Shown here: one piece after another, positions 11,816 through 23,200 of the stretch
How positions within the stretch are numbered: position 1 is the stretch's first letter
How the letters are laid out: each line of letters opens with the position of its first letter
Assembly: GCA_015501585.1 (NCBI GenBank)
Contig: JADNRY010000036.1
Location: forward strand, 186,001 to 250,000
DNA from: Rhodocollybia butyracea
Lineage: Eukaryota > Basidiomycota > Agaricomycetes > Agaricales > Omphalotaceae
DNA: 64,000 nt
Direction: 5' to 3'
Program-made: the position numbers and the translations under genes
Notes under the pieces: generated by a model
The model's database searches: none
The model's input: only the letters and a program-made list of their open reading frames with translations
What the model was told of the DNA's origin: nothing

Positions 11816-12289
11816 GAATTACGACCAAAAGGCCCACTAAAGGATCTCAGTATATTTGTTGACGCCTCCACTGATTGGGGTATCAGTATCTTATTCAAAG
11901 GTTTTTGGATGGCATTCCGGCTAGCTGACAACTGGAAAATTCCGGGTCGTGATATATGCTGGCTAGAAACGGTCGCCATCAAACTACTCGTATACATTCT
12001 CGAAGGAAAAGGTTTACACAATATTCATATTCTCATCCATTCAGACAATCAAGGGACTATTGGTGCCATGAAAAAAGCCCGCAGTCCCAATTACTGGATT
12101 AATACTTCTGTACGCTGGACTTGCAGTGTCCTAGGCCCACTCTTCATACAACCTGAAATCAGATACGTTGAATCATCTTTGAACCCGGCCAACCCAATTT
12201 CGCGCGGAATATTGGGACCGGAAGAGAAGAAACTGCCTCTCTCATTCCAGCTCCCAGATGAGCTTAAAGATGTTATTTATTATGTTTAG
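11816..12289 (+). CDS. RNase H domain, same frame after the TGA
   Basis: The frame continues directly after the 11813 TGA without a new start. RNase H catalytic acidic residues are visible in FVDASTDWG, in the ICWLETVAIK helix and in IHSDNQGTIGA, followed by the conserved YVESSLNPANP. In DIRS/Ngaro elements RNase H is fused C-terminal to the reverse transcriptase, so 10118-12289 was probably one polyprotein. Ends with TAG at 12287. Confidence 0.8.
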   Translation, partial: ELRPKGPLKDLSIFVDASTDWGISILFKGFWMAFRLADNWKIPGRDICWLETVAIKLLVYILEGKGLHNIHILIHSDNQGTIGAMKKARSPNYWINTSVRWTCSVLGPLFIQPEIRYVESSLNPANPISRGILGPEEKKLPLSFQLPDELKDVIYYV

Positions 12290-13888
12290 GTGATTCTAAT
12301 TCCAGTATTCAAGCAAACACTCACTAACATACATACAGTCCATTTGATAAACCCTAATCCTGGTGTGAGAAATGCTGCTCCGCGCGCACCGTCTTCTCAA
12401 ACTGCTCACTTCCTTTTTGATGACCCTTTCGCACCTCGAACCTCCACGAATCTTGCACAACCTGTATCAAACCCAATTCTGAGCTCTAGTAATACAAATA
12501 TAACTTCACTTTCCACTTTTTCAAATCCGTTTGAATCGCCTTTCACCAAACACGCCACACAGACAACGCAACAACTGCTACCGCTACCGCTACCCTATCA
12601 ACTCACCAACCGTAAAGCCAAAAAGGGATGTGAGATTGCTCCATATCCGCTGTGCCCAAACATACGAGCCGCCGACCGCTTACATGCCTGGAAGACACCA
12701 TATTCAATCCAGAAACGATCCCAAGAAGCAGCATCTCTACCAGCTAAAGTCATAGAACTGGGCAACAAAATTATGGCTAAAGGCACAGTTAAGCCAACGA
12801 AAGAAGTCTATGCAGCAGGACTTCTACGTTTCAACCAATTCGGAGACCTAATGGGCATCAGCGAGGATGACCGCATGCCAGCCTCAGACAGACTGATTAT
12901 CGGTTTTATTGGATATCACTCGGGAAAGGTCTCAGGAAAGACAATCGGAAACTGGCTATCAGGAATACGTCTATGGCACGAGACAATGGGAGCCCCATGG
13001 CCTGCTGACTCACGTCGTATTTGCCAAGCGAGACGCGGAGCAAGTGTAGCAGGTGCACACCATAGACGCCCACCCAGACATCCAATCACCATCGAACATA
13101 TGAGTGCATTATACAAAGCACTGGACTTCTCTATCCCTTTCCATTGCGCCGTTTGGGCCATCGCTTGTATTGCATTCTTTGGATGTCACCGTTTGGGTAT
13201 TTATTCAATATTCTTATTCTTTATGAAAATTCCCTAATATCTGACTATCACAGGAGAATTAACAATACCTTCCCGAAATGCATTCGATCCTAAATTCCAT
13301 GTAACCCGGAAATCAAACAACATCACACTCAACTCCAAACCCGTTTCGGTCCATTTCCGCATTCCCTGGACAAAAACCACCAAAGAAGAAGGCGCAATGG
13401 TAGTCGCCACCAGTCCCCTCGATGATGAGCTGAAATTTGCATGCCCATCTAACGCGATTCAAAAGCACCTCTCGGAAAACGCCGCAGTACCAGACAATTT
13501 CTCCTTGTTTGGCTATATAGACAAAGACGGGAAGCCCCAGCACATGGTGAAGAAAATCTTTCTAGACTTCTGCTATGATGTCTGGGCGCGAGCCGCCCTC
13601 CAACATGTTCTCGGTCATAGCTTCAGAATCGGCTCGGCTGTTTTTCTTCTCTTGGCAGGTGTCCCTCCCAAAATTGTAGCAGCTACAGGTGGATGGACAT
13701 CATTAGCCTTCCTCCTGTACTGGAGACGGCTAGATAGTATACTACCAGCACATATTACAGCCGCATACAGCAAATCAAAGTGGACTGCTCTCAACAATAA
13801 AGTAGACTCGTTCCGTATAGCTAACAAGATATCCAAGAAACTCATTACCGCATGTATAGCAGGTGACAATGTAGATGTAGAATTTTAA
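12290..13888 (+). CDS. Tyrosine recombinase of the Ngaro-like element
   Basis: Exons 12290-13196 and 13254-13888 join across a 57-bp intron so that the first catalytic arginine reads CHRLGELTIP, the usual DIRS/Ngaro form. The second half has HVLGHSFRIG (His and second Arg), ATGGW, and the nucleophile region LLYWRR. The N-terminal 150 residues are Pro/Ser/Thr-rich, followed by a helical SAM-like DNA-binding region. It catalyses integration of the circular DNA copy. The frame is intact, but the true start is unclear because no ATG follows the preceding stop closely. Confidence 0.85.
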
Positions 13889-14014
13889 TATGATCGACAT
13901 TCGAGCCTCCACTCCGTTTGGATGAATCAGTCTCCCTCCATAGATGTCAAGACCCTGAGGATGAGCTCCGGCTCTGTCTGGGACGTTCGGGTCTTCTCCA
14001 TCTACGGGTGGGAG

Positions 14015-14127
14015 CGCGGGGTCAAGCCCCAGCCAAACCTCAATACAGACTTATCACACACTAGACTTACTTTGTATATTACTAGAAGTAAGTCTAACTC
14101 AGTAGTCTCCTAGCCACTTACCTTATT
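14015..14127 (+). repeat. Split direct repeat B1
   Basis: 113 bp, CGCGGGGTCAAGCCC to ACCTTATT. It recurs at 14386-14498 and abuts A2 directly, as expected for an SDR element. Confidence 0.9.
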
Positions 14128-14270
14128 CCGCGATGAGCAACTAAAGTGCTCATTTTAGGATAAGATAAGGCCAGTGAATGAGAGACGATTCAGCGATCGT
14201 TGAGCGCTTAAGCTTCATTACTTCTGTCTCTCATCGCCATCGCGCACATCGCACGTTAATTTTCGAAATT
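14127..14270 (+). repeat. Split direct repeat A2
   Basis: Second copy of A1 with a few substitutions, starting where B1 ends. Confidence 0.9.
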
Positions 14271-14385
14271 CCCTCCCACCCTCCCTCATCTTAATTGATA
14301 TTCACCATTACTTCAGTGTTCAGTCTTCTAGTTCCCGAACGCTCCGGCTTGAATTCTCGCGTTCGGTTCAGGTTTCCCACCCACA

Positions 14386-14498
14386 CGCGGGGTCAAGCCC
14401 TAGCCAAACCTCAATACAGACTTATCACACACTAGACTTACTTCGTATATTACTAGAAGTAAGTCTAACTCAGTAGTCTCCTAGCCACTTACCTTATT
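14386..14498 (+). repeat. Split direct repeat B2
   Basis: Second copy of B1. Its end marks the right boundary of the element; host sequence resumes with GAGAAGTCACC. Confidence 0.9.
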
Positions 14499-15714
14499 GA
14501 GAAGTCACCGATGCTGGAGAATGACCACACGGTAGTTTGGCATTTGCGTCCATTTGGTTGTAGGGCCGTACAGGCTAGCCCAGCTGCAGAGCATATAATA
14601 AGAGAGGACCTAGTCATTGATTGTGATTCTGTGAACAGCAGAGGGCTGGGCAAAACTGAATTCCACCATCGCAATCTTCCTCTTGCAATAACTCGCCTCC
14701 TTGACGAACAAGGTAAACTGCATCAGCAAAACGTGTATGCACAGGAAGCCGCTTTCCGGCACTTTCCGGCACTGTCCAACGCTGGAATTGGCTGTATGGT
14801 GCCTGACAACGGCTCCAGTTCACCCACATTTTGCTGATGTGGGTATTTTCTAGCTAGGACAATAAATGCAGAAGCGCCTACACTGCTGGGGTATCTCTTG
14901 TTTGACCTCATGAGGGCCTCTTGAGGCTCTCCCAAGCCAAAGTTGCTCGGCACGTTACCATCGGGATTTGGAAGTTGGAACCACTTTGAGGTCAAGATGG
15001 TAGGCGGATCGTCTCATCTATACAATTTAGTCTCAACATATGAACAAGTTTTTAGAGCTACAGACCATTGCGATATCATTCAACACAAGTCCGTAGACTT
15101 TAGTACTAACTTCACGTTAATGGTGTCAGAGGTCTTACTCCCGGCAATGTCGCCGGTTCATCGCTTTAAGCGAATAGTTCGGCCATCAGAGCAGACCGTT
15201 TAACAGTTTCCTCTAACCCTCTCTTCTTCTGCAACACGTCTCAGTCACAATCCGCACTATTCCCCAAGCCCAATCTTGCAAGTACGAACCTCCGCCGCCG
15301 TTAGTCCACGATGCCGCTACTCAAGCTATCGCTACTGGACCTTGTTGCTATATGCACTTTCTCGAAGGTGTTTCTCTCTTAATGTTTCACAAATGATCCT
15401 CTTAGGTTTTTTCTCATTAGTTTTCGCTCTCCTGCATCATGGTGGTGTGTATGTTCCTTCTTTTTCTTTGACTATAACTTTACTAACAAGTTTCGTCCTT
15501 AGAATTCCGCTTGTGGAATAGTTGCTGCGAATTTATGAAAGGTGGGCCAAATCATTGTTGAATCATCGCCGAGTTGTAGATGTAGCATTATTTATTTTGA
15601 ATAGCTTTGTACTGGTAAACATATTTGTTAGCGAGGCAGAAGGAATGCAACCTCAATTTAAGGAAAATGCGAGTTGGTTATGAGTGCATCAGAGGACCGT
15701 AATCCCGGCACGAT
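14499..15714. other. Low-coding flank
   Basis: No gene supported. The frame at 14511-14837 contains HLRPFGCRA, which resembles a copia integrase motif but nothing else agrees. A short tandem CACTTTCCGG repeat lies near 14760. Frames at 15276-15521 are short and hydrophobic. Confidence 0.45.
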
Positions 15715-15720
15715 TATAAA
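15715..15720 (+). promoter_or_regulatory. TATA box
   Basis: TATAAA located 49 bp before the ATG at 15769 of the kinase-family gene. Confidence 0.5.
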
Positions 15721-15768
15721 ACTTTCCGAGTGTGCCGGTTCGGCGCACGCTCCTTCTCTTCATTCATC

Positions 15769-17091
15769 ATGAGCAACTCAAACAATGGCGTCGTTTGCTT
15801 CGTTTCTGCAGACTTCAGTACAGCACTATCGAAGGAATATTTCTTTGATATGCCATCGTCGGTTGCTGGCGTAAGACTCAATCTAGGCGTCTCTGGCCCA
15901 CTCTATCGACCAACCTCCTACGAGGTTGTAAACAAGCTGGACAAGGGAGAAGCTTCTTACAGCGACTTTGAACTACTAAGCGACCTGCATTCGGTCGAAA
16001 AATACTATCTAAAAGGGGTTTTATACCTGATCGTATGCTCTGAGATTCCCATTGGACCGTATCCAATAGAAGTCAACAACTTTCCGCCATCCAGCTGGAC
16101 CGCAGAAGATGTCAAAAAGAATTGTCAGGAAATTATCTTGGACTCATCAATACCAGATCCGATTCGGGCTCAAATACTTTCATTCAAATCACCCCGTAAA
16201 GTCTCTCAATCTGTGCGCCTCCTTCTACTTTTCCTCGCAAAGTTCTCATCTGTTCGTGTTTTTCTAGGCTTTCGCTGCCGTTGACTCACAGTGGAATATT
16301 TTGGAGGCTGCAGATCAACCCTCTGAAATCATTCTGGCGGAAAGGTTCCAGGCTGAAAGCTCCCATTATCAACAGCTCGCCGATACCAATCTTAAAAAGA
16401 TAAGGGCAATTTTCACAGCTGACATTGGTGCCAAAGAGCAGCTTATGGGACTCTTTTTTATTCAACTGGCTGGTGCTCGAATCGAAGATAGCACCTACAA
16501 ATTGTAGGTGTTCTTTGCAATGCTTCCTTTTACATTTCTCAAGCTGTCTTCAGTCGATTCACGTCCAAGTCGTGGCCAGACAATGCGATCATTCTTGTCC
16601 ATTCGCACAGTGAAACTCGATCGTATAAGCCACTTTCTGATGCCTGCTTATGGAAGAAAAATGTGCCTTGTTGGCTTGTTGAGATTCACTCTAAAAATTC
16701 AGCTGATTTTCATCGGCTTCTCATGCAAGGGGCATGGTTGGTGAAACACTACTCCCAAGCTTCAACTTCCTTTGTCCTCCCTCTCATTTACATCGGGCAA
16801 AATTTCGTTGCCAAAATTTTCAACATGTTTTACTCGCCAGCAACCAATCAAGTATGTTATTTGACTTTTTTTTGGGCTGCAGTTGAAAGTCTCCTCCAGA
16901 TACTGTACACCAAAGAAGAGTTAATGGATCTCTCAGACCCAATATCCGCCATCTCAATGCTGGCCATGATATATAATATGTCAGAATATACACGACCCGA
17001 TTCTGATGCATTGTCAGTCTTTGGCGATGACTTCGGCACAGTTGTGGCATCCATTGAGACAAAGGGCTCAGTGTCATCAAAGGTCAAATGA
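15769..17091 (+). CDS. Kinase-family paralogue lacking the kinase domain, 389 aa
   Basis: Four exons (15769-16212, 16268-16503, 16554-16851, 16900-17091) match the first four exons of the gene at 41578-43752 in length (444, 236 and 298 nt) and phase. Shared segments include LYRPTSYEV, LSDL, DVKKNC, SSHYQQLA, GAWLVKHYSQASTSFVLPLIY and LYTKEELMDLS. The paralogue continues into a protein kinase domain. This copy stops at SSKVK just before it, and the DNA then runs into an unrelated minus-strand gene, so the kinase half was lost. It may still make the N-terminal domain, whose function is unknown. The intron at 16213-16267 is 95% identical to that of the paralogue. Confidence 0.75.
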
Positions 17092-17123
17092 GGCTCATTG
17101 GGATGAGATGGTGAAGTGGACTT

Positions 17124-18112
17124 TCATGGTGTTTCTTGTGATTTCCAGGTTTGAAATGAGTTACTTGTATTGTATTTCAAGGTCTCGGATGTCAAAAGTA
17201 TGATAGATTTAGAGCGGTCAATAAAGTGTACTTGGAACAGCCTCAGCAAAAGACAGAACTCATGGAACTCGGGAATTGTCTGATCTTCTGCTCGCTCCAT
17301 GGCTAGACCATCGGGGTGGGTGGCAAATGCTTGGTATGCATTCCACAGGTTGAGAGCCCGGTTGTCAAGTACTGTATCCCCCACGGCAGCTAACAAGACC
17401 ATCACCGACTTGCCCTCTTTCAGAGCTAACGCTTCAAGCTCATCGTGGTAGGTTTGTCGCAGAGCGTGAGCTTGCTCAATGGTCTCTTTGGATAGCCTAC
17501 CAGCTTTCTTCACCGGACGTTCCTCCTCATCGGATTTATCGTCGTCCTGCTCAACTGCAGATGCAGGAGCCTTCTCCTTCCCTTTCCTCGCTTTCCTTGT
17601 CGCAACTTTCGACTCCGTATCTTTCCCGTCGCTGGCGTCGTGGTCCAGCTTGACTGGAGACGCAGGAACAGAGGGGCCCACTTGCGGCTTGGTCTTCTCA
17701 ACCTTCTTCTTCTTCTTCTCGTCCTTTTCACTCGGCGCAGTTTCCTCGACATGCTGTACTGCAGCGCGGGGACCAGGACGTTCCGCCTCCATCTCCTCCG
17801 CTTCGAATTCCTCTGGTTGGTTGAACGTCTCGGCTATATTGGGTGCAAAGTTATCGGGACAAGGAGAGCTCGGCGGGAGACTGGAAGCACTAAAATGGAC
17901 CCGCCTATGACCGTTTGGCAAAGAAGTCGGAGAGGCAGCATTCGCGCGAGGGGTAGGAGATCGTGTAGCACTATCTGGCGGAGTGCGCTTGGCTGGGGTG
18001 GAATTCGTAGGAGGTCGAGAGGCTGAGTCCTCTGGTATAGCTCCGAATTTCGGTCTGAATGTAGTTTTACGCTTCTTGGCCGGAGCTTGTTCCAGCTGTG
18101 TGGGAAGAGCAC
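17124..18112 (-). CDS. Charged, probably nuclear protein, 3' part of a decayed gene
   Basis: An open frame of about 330 codons without an internal ATG start, beginning after a likely acceptor (CCCGTAG) near 18113. It is rich in Pro, Ser, Lys and Glu, with basic clusters (AKKRKT, EKDEKKKKK, KARKGKEK) that look like nuclear localisation signals. The C-terminal part is an ordered helical region (LSKETIEQAHALRQTYH ... LNLWNAYQAFATHPDG) faintly like an HMG-type fold. A further intron probably starts after LLRLFQ. The upstream frames at 18187-19207 may be its 5' exons. Function not recognised. Confidence 0.5.
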
Positions 18113-18186
18113 GATCTACGGGTTTAGGGGAGACAAAGATTAACAGATGGAATAGAGATCATTTGAGGAAAGCCTACTAAATTGGT

Positions 18187-19207
18187 TCAATTTTCTTGTA
18201 TCATTGCCTGAACGATATCCCGAGCTGCATCGTCTTCACAACTCATGGCCGATGAGAACCCTTTCTCCAGTTCAGTCTTGCTGACAGGGTCATTCACTGT
18301 GTCCAGGTAATTCGAGACTACATCAGCCCCAACTTCGTCGCCAAAGTAGCGTTTGATGATTTGCCAGCCCTTCTTGAGTACCGCCGAGTCCGCGTCATTT
18401 GCAGCTGTGGACTCAGGTGCAGCGTTCTCGTCAACTCCTATTGGCGTAGGAAGACCAGAAGGTTCGACGAATTCTGCCGCAACGTATGAACGCTTAGGAG
18501 CTCGACGTTGAACAGGAATTGTAACAGATTCCATGAGAAGTCGGGTTTCGTTTTAGTCGCAGCGTTTGACGCTCGAGCTTTTTCTCCGCGTGTTTTCGCG
18601 TGGTTCACCGCAGAAAGTTGGTTCATGCTTCGTGTGCGGGGCATCGTAGGTGTAAGAGGTTTCGAGAAAGGTGATGGATCTAGAGGAGCTGATGTTTTCG
18701 AAGGAAATAAAAATTGCGGAATTGGAAGGAAGGGAGCGCTTAAAGGTGATTCTGAACGCGGTTGAATCGGGGATTATTGGAGGTGGTAGAATTGGAGATG
18801 ATGGAGGAAGTTTGATTTGAAAAGATTCCATAGGCGGTAGTGAAAATGCTCGGCGTGATTCAAGAGGTGCCGGACGAGCTTGGGCGGGGATTAGTTTCAT
18901 TGTCCTTTGTTTCCTAATAAATCAACTTACATTGTTCGAGGTGCAAGTCACCCGGTGGAGAACAACAGTTGGCGGTGGGGTCCTTTGTTCTGGAGGAATT
19001 GAGTGTGGATCCGATCCCGCATTTCCTGCAGACCATTGTGTTATGAGATCTTGGAATTGTAGTGAGAAGGTCGCCAAGGGAGATACTCGCTTTCATTGAT
19101 GTTGCCTCCCGTACACGTCCAAAAGTCAGCGAACGACCGCGGTAGCTCAGTAAAGTTAGTAAAATCGGGAGAAACTCTCGGTTTTGAGTCCATTTGGCAC
19201 TGCTCAT
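18187..19207 (-). pseudogene. Two-exon reading frame with an in-frame TAA
   Basis: Exon 19207-18931 joins exon 18878-18187 in phase across a 52-bp intron (GTAAGT..CCAAG). The frame is open except for TAA at 18555-18553, after which it continues with an ATG 18 bp later for 115 codons. The first exon has a CRKCGIGSTL ... NCCSPPGD cysteine cluster, possibly a small zinc site. The last part has LKKGWQIIKRYFG and ends in TGA. TAA is one C-to-T change from CAA. It is either one decayed gene or two frames; an 18-bp gap between separate fungal genes is implausible. Confidence 0.5.
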
Positions 19208-19349
19208 TGAGTGCTCAGTCAGTAATGTTAGCGTAGTCGCTAGACAACTAGCCTACGAAACAAATTATATCGTTAGCGCAAGGTACAAGGAGGACCACTT
19301 CGTCGATTTGACAGTAAGTTTTTTCCTCATTCTCATTAATCTCATTTAT

Positions 19350-20263
19350 GCTTCATCGTCAATGAAAAAGGAGCGATACGTCTGTAAGTACATCTAATAA
19401 GTAGGACGTATCCACGGATAGCCAATTAACGTACCGGATTGCCTGAAGAGTTCGCAGAAGTATTAGATGATGAGCTAGAGGCCATCAGGCCATACCAGCC
19501 TAGGAGAGAGGGCGTCAGCGACGGTACGATGAGGAGCAGAAGAACAAAACGACGTAGTCTCGTTCCGTATTGCTCGTCTTTTCGAATACGAAATATCACT
19601 CATTTATGGCCTTAGGCCTTCTTATCGTTGCTCACAGTGTATTCGCTCGTTGAGATATACGACTACGCTACGGTGTACGGGCAGCACGACGACTTACCTT
19701 AGGCTGACGACGGACTTGAAGAAAGATAAAAAAGCTTACCTAATCTAAGAGTACGGACAATAGCCCGCGCCGAACTCAGGAGGGGTGACTCACCACCCCG
19801 TGGGGGGTCTCACGGGGTGGTGAGTCACCCCTCCTGAGTTCGGCGCGGGCTATTGTCCGTACTCTTAGATTAGGTAAGCTTTTTTATCTTTCTTCAAGTC
19901 CGTCGTCAGCCTAAGGTAAGTCGTCGTGCTGCCCGTACACCGTAGCGTAGTCGTATATCTCAACGAGCGAATACACTGTGAGCAACGATAAGAAGGCCTA
20001 AGGCCATAAATGAGTGATATTTCGTATTCGAAAAGACGAGCAATACGGAACGAGACTACGTCGTTTTGTTCTTCTGCTCCTCATCGTACCGTCGCTGACG
20101 CCCTCTCTCCTAGGCTGGTATGGCCTGATGGCCTCTAGCTCATCATCTAATACTTCTGCGAACTCTTCAGGCAATCCGGTACGTTAATTGGCTATCCGTG
20201 GATACGTCCTACTTATTAGATGTACTTACAGACGTATCGCTCCTTTTTCATTGACGATGAAGC
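19350..20263. repeat. Perfect 452-bp-arm palindrome at the SPT5-like promoter
   Basis: Arms 19350-19801 and 19812-20263 are reverse complements with no mismatch that I could find, around a 10-bp centre (19802-19811). The right arm contains the upstream region, exon 1, intron 1 and the first 32 bp of exon 2 of the SPT5-like gene that follows. The left arm is a mirror copy whose coding frame stops immediately outside the arm. This is a head-to-head duplication of a gene's 5' end. An assembly or library fold-back artefact is possible. Confidence 0.9.
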
Positions 20264-23200
20264 CGAGGAATCGGACGTATCCGAGCTCTCAGATGCTGAC
20301 AGTACTATCGATGAACGCCTTAGGCAGAAGCGGGAGAGCGTCGCACTCCGAAAGCGTGGTCACCGAAACTTGTATGAAACCGTGGTCGATAGGCTAGAGG
20401 CCCGAGCACAAGAAGCAGTTCAACGCGAACGTCAAACGTCGTCTCATGTTCCTAGACGAAAAGTTTATCTGGAGCGATCCAGTGCTTCTCCACCTCCTCC
20501 GGCGTACGAAGAGCTCACGGTGCAGACCTGCACAGGCCCTGCGACTATCCGGCTGCCTTTGGTGCTAAACGAGGATGAGCTTAGCCGCGAACAGCGAATC
20601 TTTTCTTTAGAAGTCGAAGTACAGCACATTCGGGAACGAGAAGAAATTTCTCGAATGGCTGCTGCTATCCGTGCTGCTCATCCGGACGTAATGACTCCAG
20701 GACCAGTTTCTACTCTTCCTGCATCTCCGCCTTCGGCAATTACTACTTCTGTCCCTTCGTTTCCAACTCCTTCACAAATTTCCGAGCTTTCTCCCCCTGC
20801 TTTACCTCCGATTCCCACAGGCCCAGATGACCTTTCGGTTACAGATCCTTCACCGATTTCTACTTCATCCACTGCCGACTATCCGTCACCTGCTTTACCT
20901 CCGTCTCCCCGCTCAGAATCTGACTCGGAGCTGGATACGTTCATGCCGACTGATCCCTTTCGTCTTTTCGCTGTGCGGAAGACAAGGCAACCATTAGTCT
21001 TTCCACCGCTGGCTGCGTCCAGCCTAGAAACCTTGTCGTTCTTTTCCAGGAATCGCCAATCTGCTCTAGATGAGCTACGTGTGTACAAGGATGAAGATAA
21101 CGACGCGCCTACTCTTGAAGATAACGACCCTTCTGCTCCTGACAAGGCTCCTACTTCCAAAGTAGCGAACATACAGATGTAGGTTTCGTGGTTCCCTCCG
21201 TGTATCAACTCCTAACCTTCGCAGATCTCAAAATTCCTCTCCGGTAGATAACATTATCGACGTGGAAATGCTCTCTCCTGAACCAGACCCATCGCTGTCG
21301 TTGTCAAGGTATACTCTATTTTAACTTGTTTCCTTGACGGGTTTGTCTCAGGGAATTTTTCAGTGTTACCGATGGATGGAAGCTGGTTAAACGGTTCCTC
21401 AATGACGAAATCTCTTTCGTTCAGGCAGAAGAAGAATTCAAACGGCTTTTTGACTCTGTGAACAATTCGATCTGGCAAAAGATCGGATACATCAACGACT
21501 TGGATCCTGACGAACTGCTCTCGCAGCAGTTATCTCTCGGCCAAGAAGTCGATACGCAAATTCAGAGTTCCATCGAGGCTGAACAGGCCGCACAGCCGTT
21601 CTCCCCAATGGCCGTCGCCGATGACCATGACACTGGCGATAATGAAGAAATCCGGTTCCTGTTATTTCGCGTGCGGTGCTTTGTGAGTTGGATGTTGTTT
21701 TACGTACCAATACGACGTGTATCTGACCATTGTCTAGAGGTGCTTTGAAGTAGATGCTTTCACGAAGATCACCGATGATATTGCTGCCGATCGTGTTAAC
21801 CCCCTCGTCCTACGCGGAGTCTACAAAGCACACCAGCCTGGGTACATATACATCGAAGCTCAGAGTATGCTGTCAAAAAACACGCCTTTGGCATCGTACC
21901 TACGCACCGTACCTGGCTTGGTGTATCTGCATTCTCCGAAAATCTCCTTTCCCAACGAGCAAGCCTGGTCTCGCAAACATGAGCTAGTCAGGAAACCACC
22001 ACCACCTACCTGGACTGCTCCTGACTCCACTATGCCAATATACCAGACCGTTACTGACGTTGGATTCTATCCGCAAAACCAAACGGAGACAGTCTTGAAG
22101 CGCGGTAGCTGGGTTGTTCCTACCAAAGGTCGTTATGAAGGAGATGTTGGCTTAGTTGTCGACGACGACTATGACGCTGTAGACACCTCCGTCTCGGCAC
22201 TGGTCATGTTTATTCCTCGAATAAAGTTTCCTAACTCTCCCTCGTCCAAACGACCCCCCAAAGCCGCACTGTCCGTTGATTTTCGAAAGTCTCCCAATCA
22301 ATGGCAAAATTTTGACTATATTTCTCAACTCCAAGCTTGGTGTATCAGTGACGACTGCGCCGATCCTTTTCAATGCGAGCATCAGCCTTTCCTCCAAAAA
22401 CGCTATCAAATCTTTGGGCAGGTTATACGCGGAGGATTTGCATTGGTGATTTCTAATGTTTTCGAACTTCGCTTGATCAATCGAATGCCAGCTGGAGTAC
22501 ACGCTCTATTCACAGAATTACCTCTGCCAGATGATTTACGAAGGGACCTCCATATCAGACTTCCTCCTCCTGACTCCTGGACGTTCTCAGAAGGTGACGA
22601 GGTATCCTTCACCCGACGATTCGGCATCAATGGCTCCTTCCTCGTTCGTTGTGACTTGGGCGACTTACCAGTTGGCGTGGTAGGCACGATCCTTAAAGTT
22701 CACGAGTATGTCTGCGACGTTGACTTACACAGAATGGGTCATCGCTCCATCCCTTTCTTTAATCTCGTTAAAGCTATCGGTGTTGGGCGGTCTGTCAAAA
22801 TCAACGACAGCGTTGGCAGCGTGCAAGAGGTCAGGCGCGTAGAACTAGGTCAATCCACTTTAGCCTCCGTGTCTGCATCTCGAGTCATATTGGCAGGTCG
22901 CGACGGCATAGTAACTCATCGTTATGGTGATAGCCTGGATATCTGGATTCAGGACCTCGAGCTGGTGATCACGCTGGATCCTAACAGTGTGGTTGACCAT
23001 ACAGACACCACGGCCTATTCGCGCGATTTCACTCCAAGTGCACCACGTCGAGTTTTCGATGAGTTTTCGGTGGTCGAAAGGCAGAAGGTACGTCAACGAC
23101 CTTCAATGGCTTACCACAAATGGGACTCTGTAGCACATTATGACCTCCGAAATGCTACCTCCCTCAAAGAGAGCGCTTGGCTTCTGCAAAATAATAGCCG

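Larger units (their letters stand above)
8820..14498 (+). mobile_element. Ngaro/DIRS-type tyrosine-recombinase retrotransposon
   Basis: The element is bounded by split direct repeats in the order A1, coding region, B1, A2, B2. This is the arrangement of Ngaro and PAT-like members of the DIRS order, which integrate through a circular intermediate and leave no target duplication. Coding capacity in order is Gag with Cys/His clusters, reverse transcriptase, RNase H, and a tyrosine recombinase with the R-H-R-Y set. It is close to complete. Two in-frame TGA codons (9916 and 11813) interrupt gag and the RT/RNase H frame. Confidence 0.9.

Noticed and set aside
14511..14837. Copia integrase-like frame (HLRPFGCRA)
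   Set aside because: A single short motif; flanking residues do not follow the integrase pattern and there is no adjoining domain.
17479..18026. Plus-strand frames of 143 and 128 codons
   Set aside because: Mirror frames of the Lys/Glu-rich minus-strand gene.
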